From NCBI GenBank assembly GCA_016193545.1, contig JACPSA010000026.1:1-11587 (forward strand): a stretch of 11,587 nt of DNA, written 5' to 3'. Positions within the stretch are counted from its first letter, which is position 1. Every line of letters starts with the position of its first letter. Of the stretch, positions 1 through 7,840 are shown piece by piece. This DNA comes from Chloroflexota bacterium (GTDB taxonomy: Bacteria; Chloroflexota; Dehalococcoidia; Dehalococcoidales; UBA2162). Both the position numbers and the translations under genes were made by a program. Below the pieces are notes generated by a model, which was not told the origin of the DNA, did no database searches, and saw only the letters and a list, made by a program, of their open reading frames with translations.

Positions 1-1269
<1,269 letters not shown>

Positions 1270-1311
1270 TGCTTCAGATTTGATATTAGTTTGTTGCTCG
1301 TTCTATTCAGT

Positions 1312-1323
1312 TGTTAAAGTGCT
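1312..1323 (-). promoter_or_regulatory. boxA-like antitermination element in 23S leader
   Basis: The minus strand reads AGCACTTTAACA, 10 of 12 positions identical to the E. coli rRNA boxA TGCTCTTTAACA, which binds NusB/NusE and protects rRNA transcription from Rho. It lies about 43 nt before the mature 23S start and just downstream, in transcript order, of a strong hairpin. In E. coli rrn leaders a boxB hairpin likewise precedes boxA. The match and position are direct observations; the antitermination role is inferred. Confidence 0.6.
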
Positions 1324-1433
1324 TTAGGCAAAAGGAAGCGGCTTGGTGAGTCATCACCAAGCCGCTGCTTGGCTAATAATCACCAGGTGCTTCTACTATA
1401 TGTCCGTTTTCTTCATAAACAAACTTTTGCCTA
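1324..1433 (-). other. Long-range 10-bp stem enclosing the 23S leader
   Basis: TAGGCAAAAG at 1325-1334 is the exact reverse complement of CTTTTGCCTA at 1424-1433. In the minus-strand transcript the first arm begins within a few bases of the predicted start site and the second ends just before the boxA-like element, enclosing the hairpin region. The second arm also contains the U-rich stretch following the 1338-1365 hairpin, so pairing would sequester it. The repeat is exact; the RNA fold is inferred. Confidence 0.55.
1338..1365 (-). other. Perfect 12-bp hairpin in 23S leader
   Basis: GCGGCTTGGTGA (1338-1349), loop GTCA, then TCACCAAGCCGC (1354-1365) form a perfect inverted repeat. On the minus strand it lies between the 23S promoter and the boxA-like site and is followed by TTCCTTTTGCC, a poor U-tract. 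It could be a boxB-like hairpin, a processing site, or a weak terminator stopping read-through from the permease gene. An overlapping alternative hairpin exists (1357-1372), so the fold may switch. Confidence 0.8.
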
Positions 1434-1442
1434 CCAGAAGGA

Positions 1443-1471
1443 ACTATAACACGGCAGCCGGGTATTGTCAA
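1443..1471 (-). promoter_or_regulatory. Sigma-70-type promoter of the 23S rRNA gene
   Basis: On the minus strand the -35 is TTGACA (1466-1471, perfect consensus), the spacer is 17 bp, and the -10 is TATAGT (1443-1448, five of six), preceded by an extended -10 TGT. Transcription should start near 1436, giving a leader of about 165 nt before 23S. It begins 17 bp after the permease stop codon and is the best promoter in the window. It shows that 23S is transcribed independently of any 16S gene. Confidence 0.82.
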
Positions 1472-1488
1472 GCATATTTCCCGAGATA

Positions 1489-3048
1489 TTATTCGTGTTT
1501 TGTCGGCTCACTCTCAGGGTGTGTCAACGGCAGACGCCGGCTGCGGCGATAGAGGTAGTAGATGTAATAAAGAATTAAGCCGATTCCCATCCAGGCCAAC
1601 CCTGTCCAGCGGCTGTTAGGCTCGATAGTTATGATAACTATCCATATAGCCGTGGTGGCGAGAAATCCGAGGATGGCTGTCAAAGGTAGTTCTCGCTTCT
1701 TGACGATGATATTAAAACCGAGCTTGAAGGGGCGAGGCAGGTCAGGCTGTCTGATACGAAGTGCCAGGATGGCGGCGTGTGCCAGCGCGAAGGTGAGCAG
1801 GGAACCGAAAACATAGAGGGAGCCTAAATCAACAAAAAAGTCAGGGTTGAAGAAGCCAGGAATTAATAGGACCATGGTTACGATGCAGAAGAGAATGATT
1901 GGAATATAAGGTGTCCTGAAGCGGTGATGGACACGGCTCAGCGTGGCAGGCAATTGGTTCTGGGTAGATAGGTTATACGCCAGACGTGAGATACCCAGGA
2001 GACCAGCGTTAGTGGCGATAAGCAGGATGCTGGAAGCCAGTAGTGCTACCATAACGGGCAGAATGTCACGGAACCAATCAAGCAGCCAGGTAATGACAAT
2101 AACCACTGCTTCTTCCGAGCTTACACTGGCGGCAATCTCCTCCGGTGATATTGCGCGGGATACGGCATCGGCAATGCCGGCTACAGGGTCTCTTGCCCAG
2201 CCGTTGATGGGGTCTGCCAGAACCTGCGGGGTCATTGCCGAAAGCGCCACCAGTGAAATACCCGCGAAAAGTACAAGCACGACCACTATCATCAAGATAT
2301 AAGCTTGGGGCATTCGTTTCTCTGGCTGACGTGTTTCTTCACCATGCTGTGATACCGATTCTACGCCGGTAAAACAAAGCGCGGCCAGAGCGATTCCAAG
2401 TATTAGGTTTTGGGTCGAGGGCCAGTTGCCAATGCCGAACATATTCTGAGCAAGGACATCAGGGTTTGGCCGTAATATCAGCAGGATGCCAAGCACTACC
2501 AGTACCACTTGAGTCAGAATGTCGATGGTGATGAAAAGCATATTGAGTCTTGATGATTCCTTTATACCCAGGACATTGATTAGCATCAAGAAGACGATGA
2601 CGCCCATAGAGAAAATAGTGCTGGCCGCCGGCTCTCTCAACACCGGCCAGAAGAATGCCAGGTAGGGTGGGATGGTATAAGCGGAAATGGCCATTGTAAC
2701 GATGTAGCTCAGCATCAGTGCCCAGCCGGAGATGAACCCGACTAGATTGTTGAACCCCAAGCGGGCGTAGCTGGCTGAGCCGCCGCCTGAGGTGAGCATG
2801 GCCGAGCCTTCGGCGTAAGTAAGAGCGTTGAAGATATAAACGACCCCGGCTATTCCCAGGGCGATTGGCGTGGCTCCGAAAGCAACCAGCGCTACCACGC
2901 CAAGGGCATAATAGATTGATGAGCCGACATCTCCATAGCCGATACTGAAAAGTCCGGGGACTCCTAGTACCCGTTTCAAGCGGAAGTGCTTGATTCGCCG
3001 CGGACGAAAAACCCGGTCACCCGGTTTAGGTTGCCAAATATCAGCCAT
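1489..3048 (-). CDS. APC-superfamily permease (amino acid or cation transporter)
   Basis: This 519-residue integral inner-membrane protein has about twelve hydrophobic segments (roughly 30-56, 58-80, 102-130, 143-162, 172-192, 214-234, 249-272, 320-350, 380-400, 405-431, 455-476, 482-502), the APC (LeuT-fold) topology. The first segment carries GYGDVGSSIYYALG, the glycine-rich broken helix that forms the substrate site in this superfamily. Segment six carries GVESVSQHGEE, a typical APC TM6 motif. The N-terminus is basic (KHFRLKR), as expected for a cytoplasmic end, and an outside loop spans about 275-318. Substrate cannot be read from sequence: amino acids are likely, but the superfamily also includes K+ importers (KUP, KimA). 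The adjacent divergent operon encodes Usp and RCK proteins, which makes potassium or a nucleotide-regulated permease worth considering. The ATG at 3048 has no obvious Shine-Dalgarno sequence but is preceded by a strong promoter. Confidence 0.9.
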   Translation of the reverse strand: MADIWQPKPGDRVFRPRRIKHFRLKRVLGVPGLFSIGYGDVGSSIYYALGVVALVAFGATPIALGIAGVVYIFNALTYAEGSAMLTSGGGSASYARLGFNNLVGFISGWALMLSYIVTMAISAYTIPPYLAFFWPVLREPAASTIFSMGVIVFLMLINVLGIKESSRLNMLFITIDILTQVVLVVLGILLILRPNPDVLAQNMFGIGNWPSTQNLILGIALAALCFTGVESVSQHGEETRQPEKRMPQAYILMIVVVLVLFAGISLVALSAMTPQVLADPINGWARDPVAGIADAVSRAISPEEIAASVSSEEAVVIVITWLLDWFRDILPVMVALLASSILLIATNAGLLGISRLAYNLSTQNQLPATLSRVHHRFRTPYIPIILFCIVTMVLLIPGFFNPDFFVDLGSLYVFGSLLTFALAHAAILALRIRQPDLPRPFKLGFNIIVKKRELPLTAILGFLATTAIWIVIITIEPNSRWTGLAWMGIGLILYYIYYLYRRSRRLPLTHPESEPTKHE

Positions 3049-3097
3049 ATTTTTTGTTTGTTTATCCGGCTGGTCTATTTATTAGTGCCGCCAAGGC

Positions 3098-3126
3098 ATT
3101 TTAGTCCTATAGTAGCTCGCTGTCAA
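3098..3126 (-). promoter_or_regulatory. Promoter of the APC permease gene
   Basis: The minus strand has TTGACA (3121-3126, perfect -35), a 17-bp spacer and TAAAAT (3098-3103, five of six for -10). Predicted initiation is near 3091, leaving a leader of about 43 nt with no clear ribosome-binding site. The -35 overlaps an inverted repeat (3123-3138). Confidence 0.72.
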
Positions 3127-3138
3127 AGTTTGCTTTGA
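3123..3138. repeat. Inverted repeat between divergent promoters (candidate operator)
   Basis: TCAAAG, then TTTG, then CTTTGA form a perfect 6-bp inverted repeat. It overlaps the permease -35 element and lies about 10 bp from the -35 of the rightward promoter. A repressor bound here could control both transcripts. A repeat this short can arise by chance. Confidence 0.3.
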
Positions 3139-3147
3139 TTCATGGTA

Positions 3148-3176
3148 TTGTAGATTTCGGTTAAGAGCATTATAAT
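3148..3176 (+). promoter_or_regulatory. Promoter of the usp-RCK operon
   Basis: The -10 is a perfect TATAAT (3171-3176); 17 bp upstream is TTGTAG (3148-3153), a weak -35 matching only the first three positions. Start is expected near 3183, giving a leader of about 29 nt. The weak -35 suggests moderate or activator-assisted expression. Confidence 0.5.
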
Positions 3177-3211
3177 ACCCCTTGCTTATCATGAACAGAG
3201 GCAGGAAGTAA

Positions 3212-3640
3212 ATGGAATTCCACAAGATTCTGGTACCGGTAGCTGGTACTGAAGCTGATGATGAGGCAATAAAACTGGCCTGCCGGCTGGCTAAAAGAGA
3301 TAAGGGCAAAATTTTGGCGGTTTATGTCATTACGCTAAAGCGTAGCCTGCCGCTGAATGCTGCGATTGAGTCGGAAAGCCGTAGGGCTGAAGAGATACTG
3401 AACCATACCGAGAGTATCGCTGAGGAGGAGGAATATGAGGTAGAGACCGACGTGCTTCAAGCCCGCGAGGCCGGCCCGACTATTGTGGATGAAGCTGTGG
3501 AACGTGAAGCTGACTTGATTTTAATGGGTATTGAGCATAAGAGCCGCTTCGGGCAGTTTAGCCTGGGCAGTGTTGTGCCTTATGTGTTAAAAAATGCTCC
3601 TTGTCGTGTTATACTGTATCAGCAATACACTAAGGGGTGA
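3212..3640 (+). CDS. Universal stress protein (UspA) family, altered nucleotide site
   Basis: A 142-residue single Usp domain, usual length for a cytoplasmic Usp. The first strand and loop are KILVPVAGTEADDEAI (5-20), and the C-terminal region GIEHKSRFGQFSLGS (106-120) leads into APCRVILY. ATP-binding Usp proteins use an Asp after the first strand and G-2x-G-9x-G-S/T. Here the Asp position is Ala11 and the second Gly is His109, while Gly106, Gly119 and Ser120 are kept. ATP binding may therefore be lost or changed. An AGGAAG Shine-Dalgarno sequence lies just before the ATG. It is first in an operon with two RCK proteins and diverges from a permease, a setting in which Usp domains often act as transporter regulators. 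Family assignment is firm; partner and ligand are inferred. Confidence 0.92.
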   Translation: MEFHKILVPVAGTEADDEAIKLACRLAKRDKGKILAVYVITLKRSLPLNAAIESESRRAEEILNHTESIAEEEEYEVETDVLQAREAGPTIVDEAVEREADLILMGIEHKSRFGQFSLGSVVPYVLKNAPCRVILYQQYTKG

Positions 3641-3649
3641 GTTTGCTGG

Positions 3650-4048
3650 ATGAGAGTAGTGATTATGGGTTGTGGGCGCGTCGGTGCTCGCCTGGCCGGA
3701 TTGCTGGACACTGACGGACATTCCGTTACCATTCTGGACGTCAACTCTTATAGTTTTCGGCGCTTGTCCGCTGATTTCAAGGGTACGGCGCTGGTAGGTA
3801 ATGGTATCGACGAGGAAGTGCTGAAAAAGGCTGGACTTGAAGGGGCTGATGTCTTCCTTTCGTTAACCCAGGGAGATAATCGTAATATTATGGCGGCTCA
3901 AATTGCCAAGCATATTTTCAATGTGCCCAGGGTAATCTGCCGTATTTATGACCCCCTGCGTGAGGAACTTTACCGGACTTTGGGGCTGGAAACAATTAGT
4001 CCTACTGTCGTGTTTGCTGCTATGCTAAAGGAAAAACTGGAAGGCTGA
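3650..4048 (+). CDS. Stand-alone TrkA-N (RCK_N) NAD-binding protein
   Basis: This 132-residue protein is a single Rossmann-fold RCK N-terminal domain. It has GCGRVG (7-12) as the dinucleotide-binding glycine motif and Asp30 at the end of the second strand, which favours NAD(H). Family blocks GNGIDEEVLKKAG (50-62) and GDNRNIMAAQIAK (75-87) follow. Such domains gate K+ channels and transporters (Trk, Ktr) in response to NADH/NAD+ or ATP/ADP. It ends right after the domain and has no RCK_C ligand domain, unlike KtrA or TrkA, so it may pair with the following gene product. A GGGGTGA Shine-Dalgarno sequence overlaps the usp stop codon nine bases before this ATG, indicating coupled translation. Confidence 0.9.
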   Translation: MRVVIMGCGRVGARLAGLLDTDGHSVTILDVNSYSFRRLSADFKGTALVGNGIDEEVLKKAGLEGADVFLSLTQGDNRNIMAAQIAKHIFNVPRVICRIYDPLREELYRTLGLETISPTVVFAAMLKEKLEG

Positions 4049-4059
4049 GTAAAAGTAAA

Positions 4060-4722
4060 ATGTATATCATAGTTGTCGGTGGTGGCAGGGTTGGTTACTA
4101 TCTGACCAGGGCTCTACTTGGTGAGGGCCACGAGGTGCTGATGGTAGAAAAGGATGCGGCTATTTGTGAAACCGTTAACGATGAATTGGGTAGTATCTGC
4201 TTCCGTGGCGATGGCTGTGAGGCAGCTACTCTGGCGGAAGTCGGTACTGACCGGGCCGATATGCTGGTGGCCGTAACCGGTGATGACGAAGATAACCTGG
4301 TTGCCTGCCAGGTAGCCAAGTATAAGTTTAATGTGCCTCGTACCATAGCCCGTATTAGAAATCCTAGGAATGAAGTCCTCTTCAAGAAGCTGGGTGTCGA
4401 TGTTACCATCAGCAGTACCAATATCATTCTTGAGAGCATCGAAGCCGAAGTCCCCACACATCCTCTAATTCACTTGATGAGTATCAGAGATAAGGGGCTG
4501 GAGATTGTAGAGGTAAGAATCCCGCCTGACTCGGCTACGGTCGGCAAACAGGTGGAGGAGCTTGCATTACCACAGGGGGTTGTTCTCGCTCTAATTATCC
4601 GAAAGGAACACCGGCCAGTTGTTCCTGTGGCCGATACCGTTCTTGAAGCTGAGGACCAGGTGATAGCGGTTACTAGCCCTGAGTTAGAAGAATCATTGCG
4701 GACCACTTTGATTGGCGCGTAG
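4060..4722 (+). CDS. trkA: TrkA-type K+ transport regulator (RCK_N + RCK_C)
   Basis: This 220-residue cytoplasmic protein has the KtrA-like layout, about half the length of two-unit TrkA. The RCK_N domain (1 to about 130) carries GGGRVG (7-12) and Glu30 at the end of the second strand. Family blocks are GDGCEAATLAEVG (50-62), GDDEDNLVACQVAK (74-87) and RIRNPRNE (98-105). The RCK_C domain (about 137-217) ends in EDQVIAVTSPELEESL. RCK rings bind nucleotides and gate K+ uptake. It starts 11 bases after the preceding RCK_N gene, sharing its operon; the upstream ribosome site is weak. No TrkH/KtrB membrane subunit lies in the window, so its membrane partner may be the divergent permease or an unlinked channel. 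The symbol denotes the family, not a proven ortholog. Confidence 0.88.
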   Translation: MYIIVVGGGRVGYYLTRALLGEGHEVLMVEKDAAICETVNDELGSICFRGDGCEAATLAEVGTDRADMLVAVTGDDEDNLVACQVAKYKFNVPRTIARIRNPRNEVLFKKLGVDVTISSTNIILESIEAEVPTHPLIHLMSIRDKGLEIVEVRIPPDSATVGKQVEELALPQGVVLALIIRKEHRPVVPVADTVLEAEDQVIAVTSPELEESLRTTLIGA

Positions 4723-4834
4723 CAAAACCCTCATTTTCAGTATCTTTCGGATTTAACTTCCCCGTTTCCGTAGTTTGTTGGTAGATAGCAGAATACGGCG
4801 GTGACTATTGAGCAGTAACATCCGGAGGTTTTCT
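4723..4834. other. Intergenic gap trkA-comEA, no clear element
   Basis: These 112 bases hold the comEA ribosome-binding site (GGAGGTT at 4824-4830). No hairpin with a T-run, and no -35/-10 pair of reasonable quality, was found by eye. comEA may use a weak or non-sigma-70 promoter, or depend on read-through from trkA. Confidence 0.4.
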
Positions 4835-5341
4835 ATGACAGCAAGTAAGTTCAACTGGTATTGGCTGCTGGTTGTTATTCTGCTAGCCATTATTGTAGTT
4901 GGTGGTGTAGTCGTCGGGCTAAGGTATCGCCCAGGTCAGCCGTTGGAGATTTCTATTCCTCCTGGTCAAGAGATGTCAGGAACAATCTACATTGAGGGTG
5001 CGGTGTCTAACCCCGGCTTCTATCCCTTTAGTTATGATGACAGTCTGGAAACTCTTCTTCAAGCGGCTGGTGCCAATAAAACCAGTGTTAACCTGAGTGG
5101 TCTTAAACTTTATATTCCTGAAATGGGGGGAAAAGTAGAGCCACAGAAAATCGACATTAACCGGGCTGATGTGTGGTTACTCAAGGCTCTGCCTGGAATT
5201 GGCGATACCCTGGCGCAGCGCATCGTCGACTATCGCCTTCAGAATGGACTGTTCCTCAATATCCGCCAGTTGCTTAAGGTAGATGGCATAGGCACTACCA
5301 CCTACGAGCGAATTAAAGACCTGATTACTGTAGCTGAGTGA
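4835..5341 (+). CDS. comEA: ComEA, competence DNA receptor (SLBB + helix-hairpin-helix)
   Basis: ComEA binds incoming double-stranded DNA outside the cytoplasmic membrane and hands it to the ComEC channel during natural transformation. From the ATG at 4835 it is 168 residues: a short cytoplasmic N-terminus, one membrane anchor (about 10-29), an SLBB-type domain (about 49-95, with GTIYIEGAVSNPGFYPF) and a C-terminal DNA-binding region with two helix-hairpin-helix units (LPGIGDTLA 119-127, VDGIGTTTY 149-157). DINRAD (107-112) begins the classic ComEA repeat. The longest frame opens nine codons earlier at a TTG (4808), but GGAGGTT at 4824-4830 stands seven to eight bases before the ATG and fixes the start there. 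comEC follows after 57 bases on the same strand. Confidence 0.93.
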   Translation: MTASKFNWYWLLVVILLAIIVVGGVVVGLRYRPGQPLEISIPPGQEMSGTIYIEGAVSNPGFYPFSYDDSLETLLQAAGANKTSVNLSGLKLYIPEMGGKVEPQKIDINRADVWLLKALPGIGDTLAQRIVDYRLQNGLFLNIRQLLKVDGIGTTTYERIKDLITVAE

Positions 5342-5398
5342 TAACTCCGGTCGGCCGATAACTGAGTTTTTCGATATAAACAAGAGGTTATACCGTTT

Positions 5399-7777
5399 GT
5401 GGCACTAATCTACCTGAGTTGCGCCTGGGTAGCTGGCATCTTCCTGGGGTCAAAGTTGGCTCTGCCCCTGGCTCTTGTTTGTGTCGGGCTTGTCCCTCTC
5501 CCTCTGTTGTTTTTTGTCCGGCAACACCGTAAACCAATAGTCTTAATCAGTCTCTGTCTCGTTATCTTCTTCGGCGGCGCTTTCTACTTTAAATCGAGTT
5601 TGCCTGGTACTGATGCGAATTATCTCCGGTTTTATAACGGCCGGGGACTGGTAGAAGTCAGCGGAGTGGTAAACAGGTACCCTGAAACTGGCGGCAAGAC
5701 CGCTCATCTCTATCTGTCGGCTGAGAATATAACAGTTTCTGAGGAAAGGCGGGAGGTTTTCGGGACTGTCTTGCTAGTTGTGCCCGTATACCCGGCTTAT
5801 AGCTATGGAGATGTTCTCCGGGTGCGGGGTGAGTTGGAGACGCCTCCCAGCCTTGACGGCTTCGATTATGAAGCCTACCTGGCACATCAGGGAGTCTATT
5901 CCACCATGCTTTACCCTGAGATACTGGAGGCAAAGGCGGGTTCCGAGTCGCTGCAATGGGTCTACTCGTTAAGAAACCGCCTGTCCCAGACTCTGGCTGA
6001 AGTTTTACCCGAGCCGCAGGCATCCTTAGCCCAGGGTATTATTCTAGGTATCCGGGGTAATATTCCCGAGACAGTTAATTCTGATTTTATTCGTAGCGGT
6101 ACTGCTCACCTGCTGGCTATCTCCGGTGTTAACCTCACCATCGTAGCCGGTATCATGCTCAGTCTTGGTATCTGGCTCTTTGGTAAAAAAGGTTTTATCT
6201 ATATCTGGTTGGCACTGGGCGCGGTCTGGTTTTACGCTTTACTCACCGGTATGCAGCCCCCGGTATTCAGAGCGGTCATTATGGTGAGTCTCTTCCTGGT
6301 GGCTGACCTGCTGGGTAGGCAGCGTAATGCCGTCACCGCCCTGGCACTGGCCGCAGCGGTAATGGTGGCTATCGACCCTAACGTCCTGTGGGACGCTGCT
6401 TTCCAGATGAGCTTCATGGCGATGGCTGGTTTGATATTCATCTTCCCGCGGCTGCAATCTTTATCCAGAAAAACGGTTAATGCCACGCTGGGTGAAGAGG
6501 GAGTAGCCGTATCGGTGGCTAACTTCGTTGCCGACAGCTTCAGCGTAACTCTGGCAGCAATCAGCGCTGTCTGGCCGCTCATTGCTTATTACTTTGGTGT
6601 TATATCATGGATTGCTCCTCTGGCTAATCTCTTGGCTCTGCCCGTGCTGCCGGGCATCATTATCAGCGGCTCACTGGCTGCAGGTCTGGGGCTGCTGGTG
6701 ATGCCGGTGGCCCAGGTGATTGCCTGGATAGCCTGGTTATTTGCTTCATATCTGCTGTTGGTGGTCAAAGCTTTTGCCACTGTTTCTCCGATTGAGGGAG
6801 GTTCGGTCAGCCCCGCCGTTATTTTGCTCTACTATTCGATACTGGCGCTATCAATCTGGCTGGTCAGCAACCGTAAGAAGATGGTTGAGTTTATGTCCAG
6901 AGTAATTGTTTTCGTTCCGGGGGTGCCGGTAAAGTGGGTTATTCCTCCTTTACTGGTGGTAGCAATTCTGGTTGTGGTCGTGGCGGTTACGATGCCCGAC
7001 GATAACCTTCACGTCAGTTTTCTTGATGTCGGGCAGGGCAGCGCTGTTCTGATTCAAAAAGGCAGCCAGCAGGTTCTGGTTGATGGCGGGCCGAGCCCTC
7101 AAGCACTCACTGTGGCACTGGGCAAGAAGATGCCATTCTGGGATAGGACCATAGACCTGCTGGTATTGACCCATCACCACGCCGACCATATTACCGGCCA
7201 GATAGAAGTTCTTAACAGGTACAAAGTAGGGCAGGTGCTCTCGGCTAATTTAACCGACGAGTCTCCCCTGTATACTGAGTGGCTCAGCCTTATTGAAGAG
7301 AAGGATATTAAATACGTAACAGCGCGGGCCGGGCAGCAGATTAACTTCGGAGAGGCAGTAATAGAGGTGCTCAATCCTCAGATCCCTCTTTTCAGCGGTA
7401 CCGACTCCGATATCGACAATAATGGCGTGGTATTGCACGTAAGGATGGGCAAGGTGAGCTTTCTGCTGACCGCAGATATCATGTGGGAGGCAGAATTTGA
7501 CCTTATTGCCCGTCGTGTCAGCCTGGCCAGCACGGTGCTCGAGGTAGCGCATCACGGCTCGGCAACATCGACCACGGCTGAATTTCTGGCGATGGTCAGC
7601 CCTCGCCTGGCGGTTATCTCTGTGGGTAAAGATAATTCCTTTGGTCATCCCAGCCAAGAGGTGGTGGACAGGCTTAAAGAGAAACTGGGTCAAGAAAAGA
7701 TTTACTATACCAGTGAGAATGGTACAATAGAATTTATCACTAATAGGCAGAAGCTGTGGGTGAAGGTAGAGAAATAA
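5399..7777 (+). CDS. comEC: ComEC/Rec2 DNA uptake channel
   Basis: This 792-residue polytopic inner-membrane protein carries single-stranded DNA into the cytoplasm during transformation. It is full length with the three expected parts. The N-terminal membrane anchor and DUF4131-like soluble region run to about 180. The Competence domain with many membrane helices (about 200-530) includes the signature AHLLAISGVNL (236-246). The C-terminal metallo-beta-lactamase-like domain (about 537-785) carries THHHADH (591-597, fitting HxHxDH), LLTADI (689-694) and VAHHGS (716-721). The metal ligands look complete, so the domain may be an active nuclease for the non-transferred strand, as proposed for other ComEC proteins. 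Start is GTG, nine bases after AGAGGTT (5383-5389). It is downstream of comEA, the standard operon order. Confidence 0.95.
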   Translation: MALIYLSCAWVAGIFLGSKLALPLALVCVGLVPLPLLFFVRQHRKPIVLISLCLVIFFGGAFYFKSSLPGTDANYLRFYNGRGLVEVSGVVNRYPETGGKTAHLYLSAENITVSEERREVFGTVLLVVPVYPAYSYGDVLRVRGELETPPSLDGFDYEAYLAHQGVYSTMLYPEILEAKAGSESLQWVYSLRNRLSQTLAEVLPEPQASLAQGIILGIRGNIPETVNSDFIRSGTAHLLAISGVNLTIVAGIMLSLGIWLFGKKGFIYIWLALGAVWFYALLTGMQPPVFRAVIMVSLFLVADLLGRQRNAVTALALAAAVMVAIDPNVLWDAAFQMSFMAMAGLIFIFPRLQSLSRKTVNATLGEEGVAVSVANFVADSFSVTLAAISAVWPLIAYYFGVISWIAPLANLLALPVLPGIIISGSLAAGLGLLVMPVAQVIAWIAWLFASYLLLVVKAFATVSPIEGGSVSPAVILLYYSILALSIWLVSNRKKMVEFMSRVIVFVPGVPVKWVIPPLLVVAILVVVVAVTMPDDNLHVSFLDVGQGSAVLIQKGSQQVLVDGGPSPQALTVALGKKMPFWDRTIDLLVLTHHHADHITGQIEVLNRYKVGQVLSANLTDESPLYTEWLSLIEEKDIKYVTARAGQQINFGEAVIEVLNPQIPLFSGTDSDIDNNGVVLHVRMGKVSFLLTADIMWEAEFDLIARRVSLASTVLEVAHHGSATSTTAEFLAMVSPRLAVISVGKDNSFGHPSQEVVDRLKEKLGQEKIYYTSENGTIEFITNRQKLWVKVEK

Positions 7778-7783
7778 GAAATG

Positions 7784-7811
7784 TGGTCAAGTTATATAAT
7801 ATAAATATAAT
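7784..7811 (+). promoter_or_regulatory. Promoter of the aldo/keto reductase-dinB transcript
   Basis: In the very AT-rich gap after comEC there is TGGTCA (7784-7789, four of six for -35), a 16-bp spacer and a perfect TATAAT (7806-7811). Initiation near 7818 would give a leader of about 23 nt containing the GGGGGAT ribosome-binding site (7830-7836). Several overlapping TATAAT-like words make the exact -10 ambiguous. Confidence 0.5.
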
Positions 7812-7840
7812 ATGAAATAGTTGGATAAAGGGGGATTAGC

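Noticed and set aside
1343..1552. Open frame of 69 codons across the 23S leader
   Set aside because: It overlaps the rRNA promoter and the permease 3' end on the opposite strand and has no ribosome-binding site or recognisable domain.
3191..3211. Six-codon open frame ending directly against the usp ATG, a possible leader peptide
   Set aside because: It has no ribosome-binding site of its own and its stretch contains the usp Shine-Dalgarno sequence; probably chance.
5658..6023. Antisense open frames within comEC and other genes
   Set aside because: They are shadows of strongly supported coding genes, without ribosome-binding sites or family motifs.
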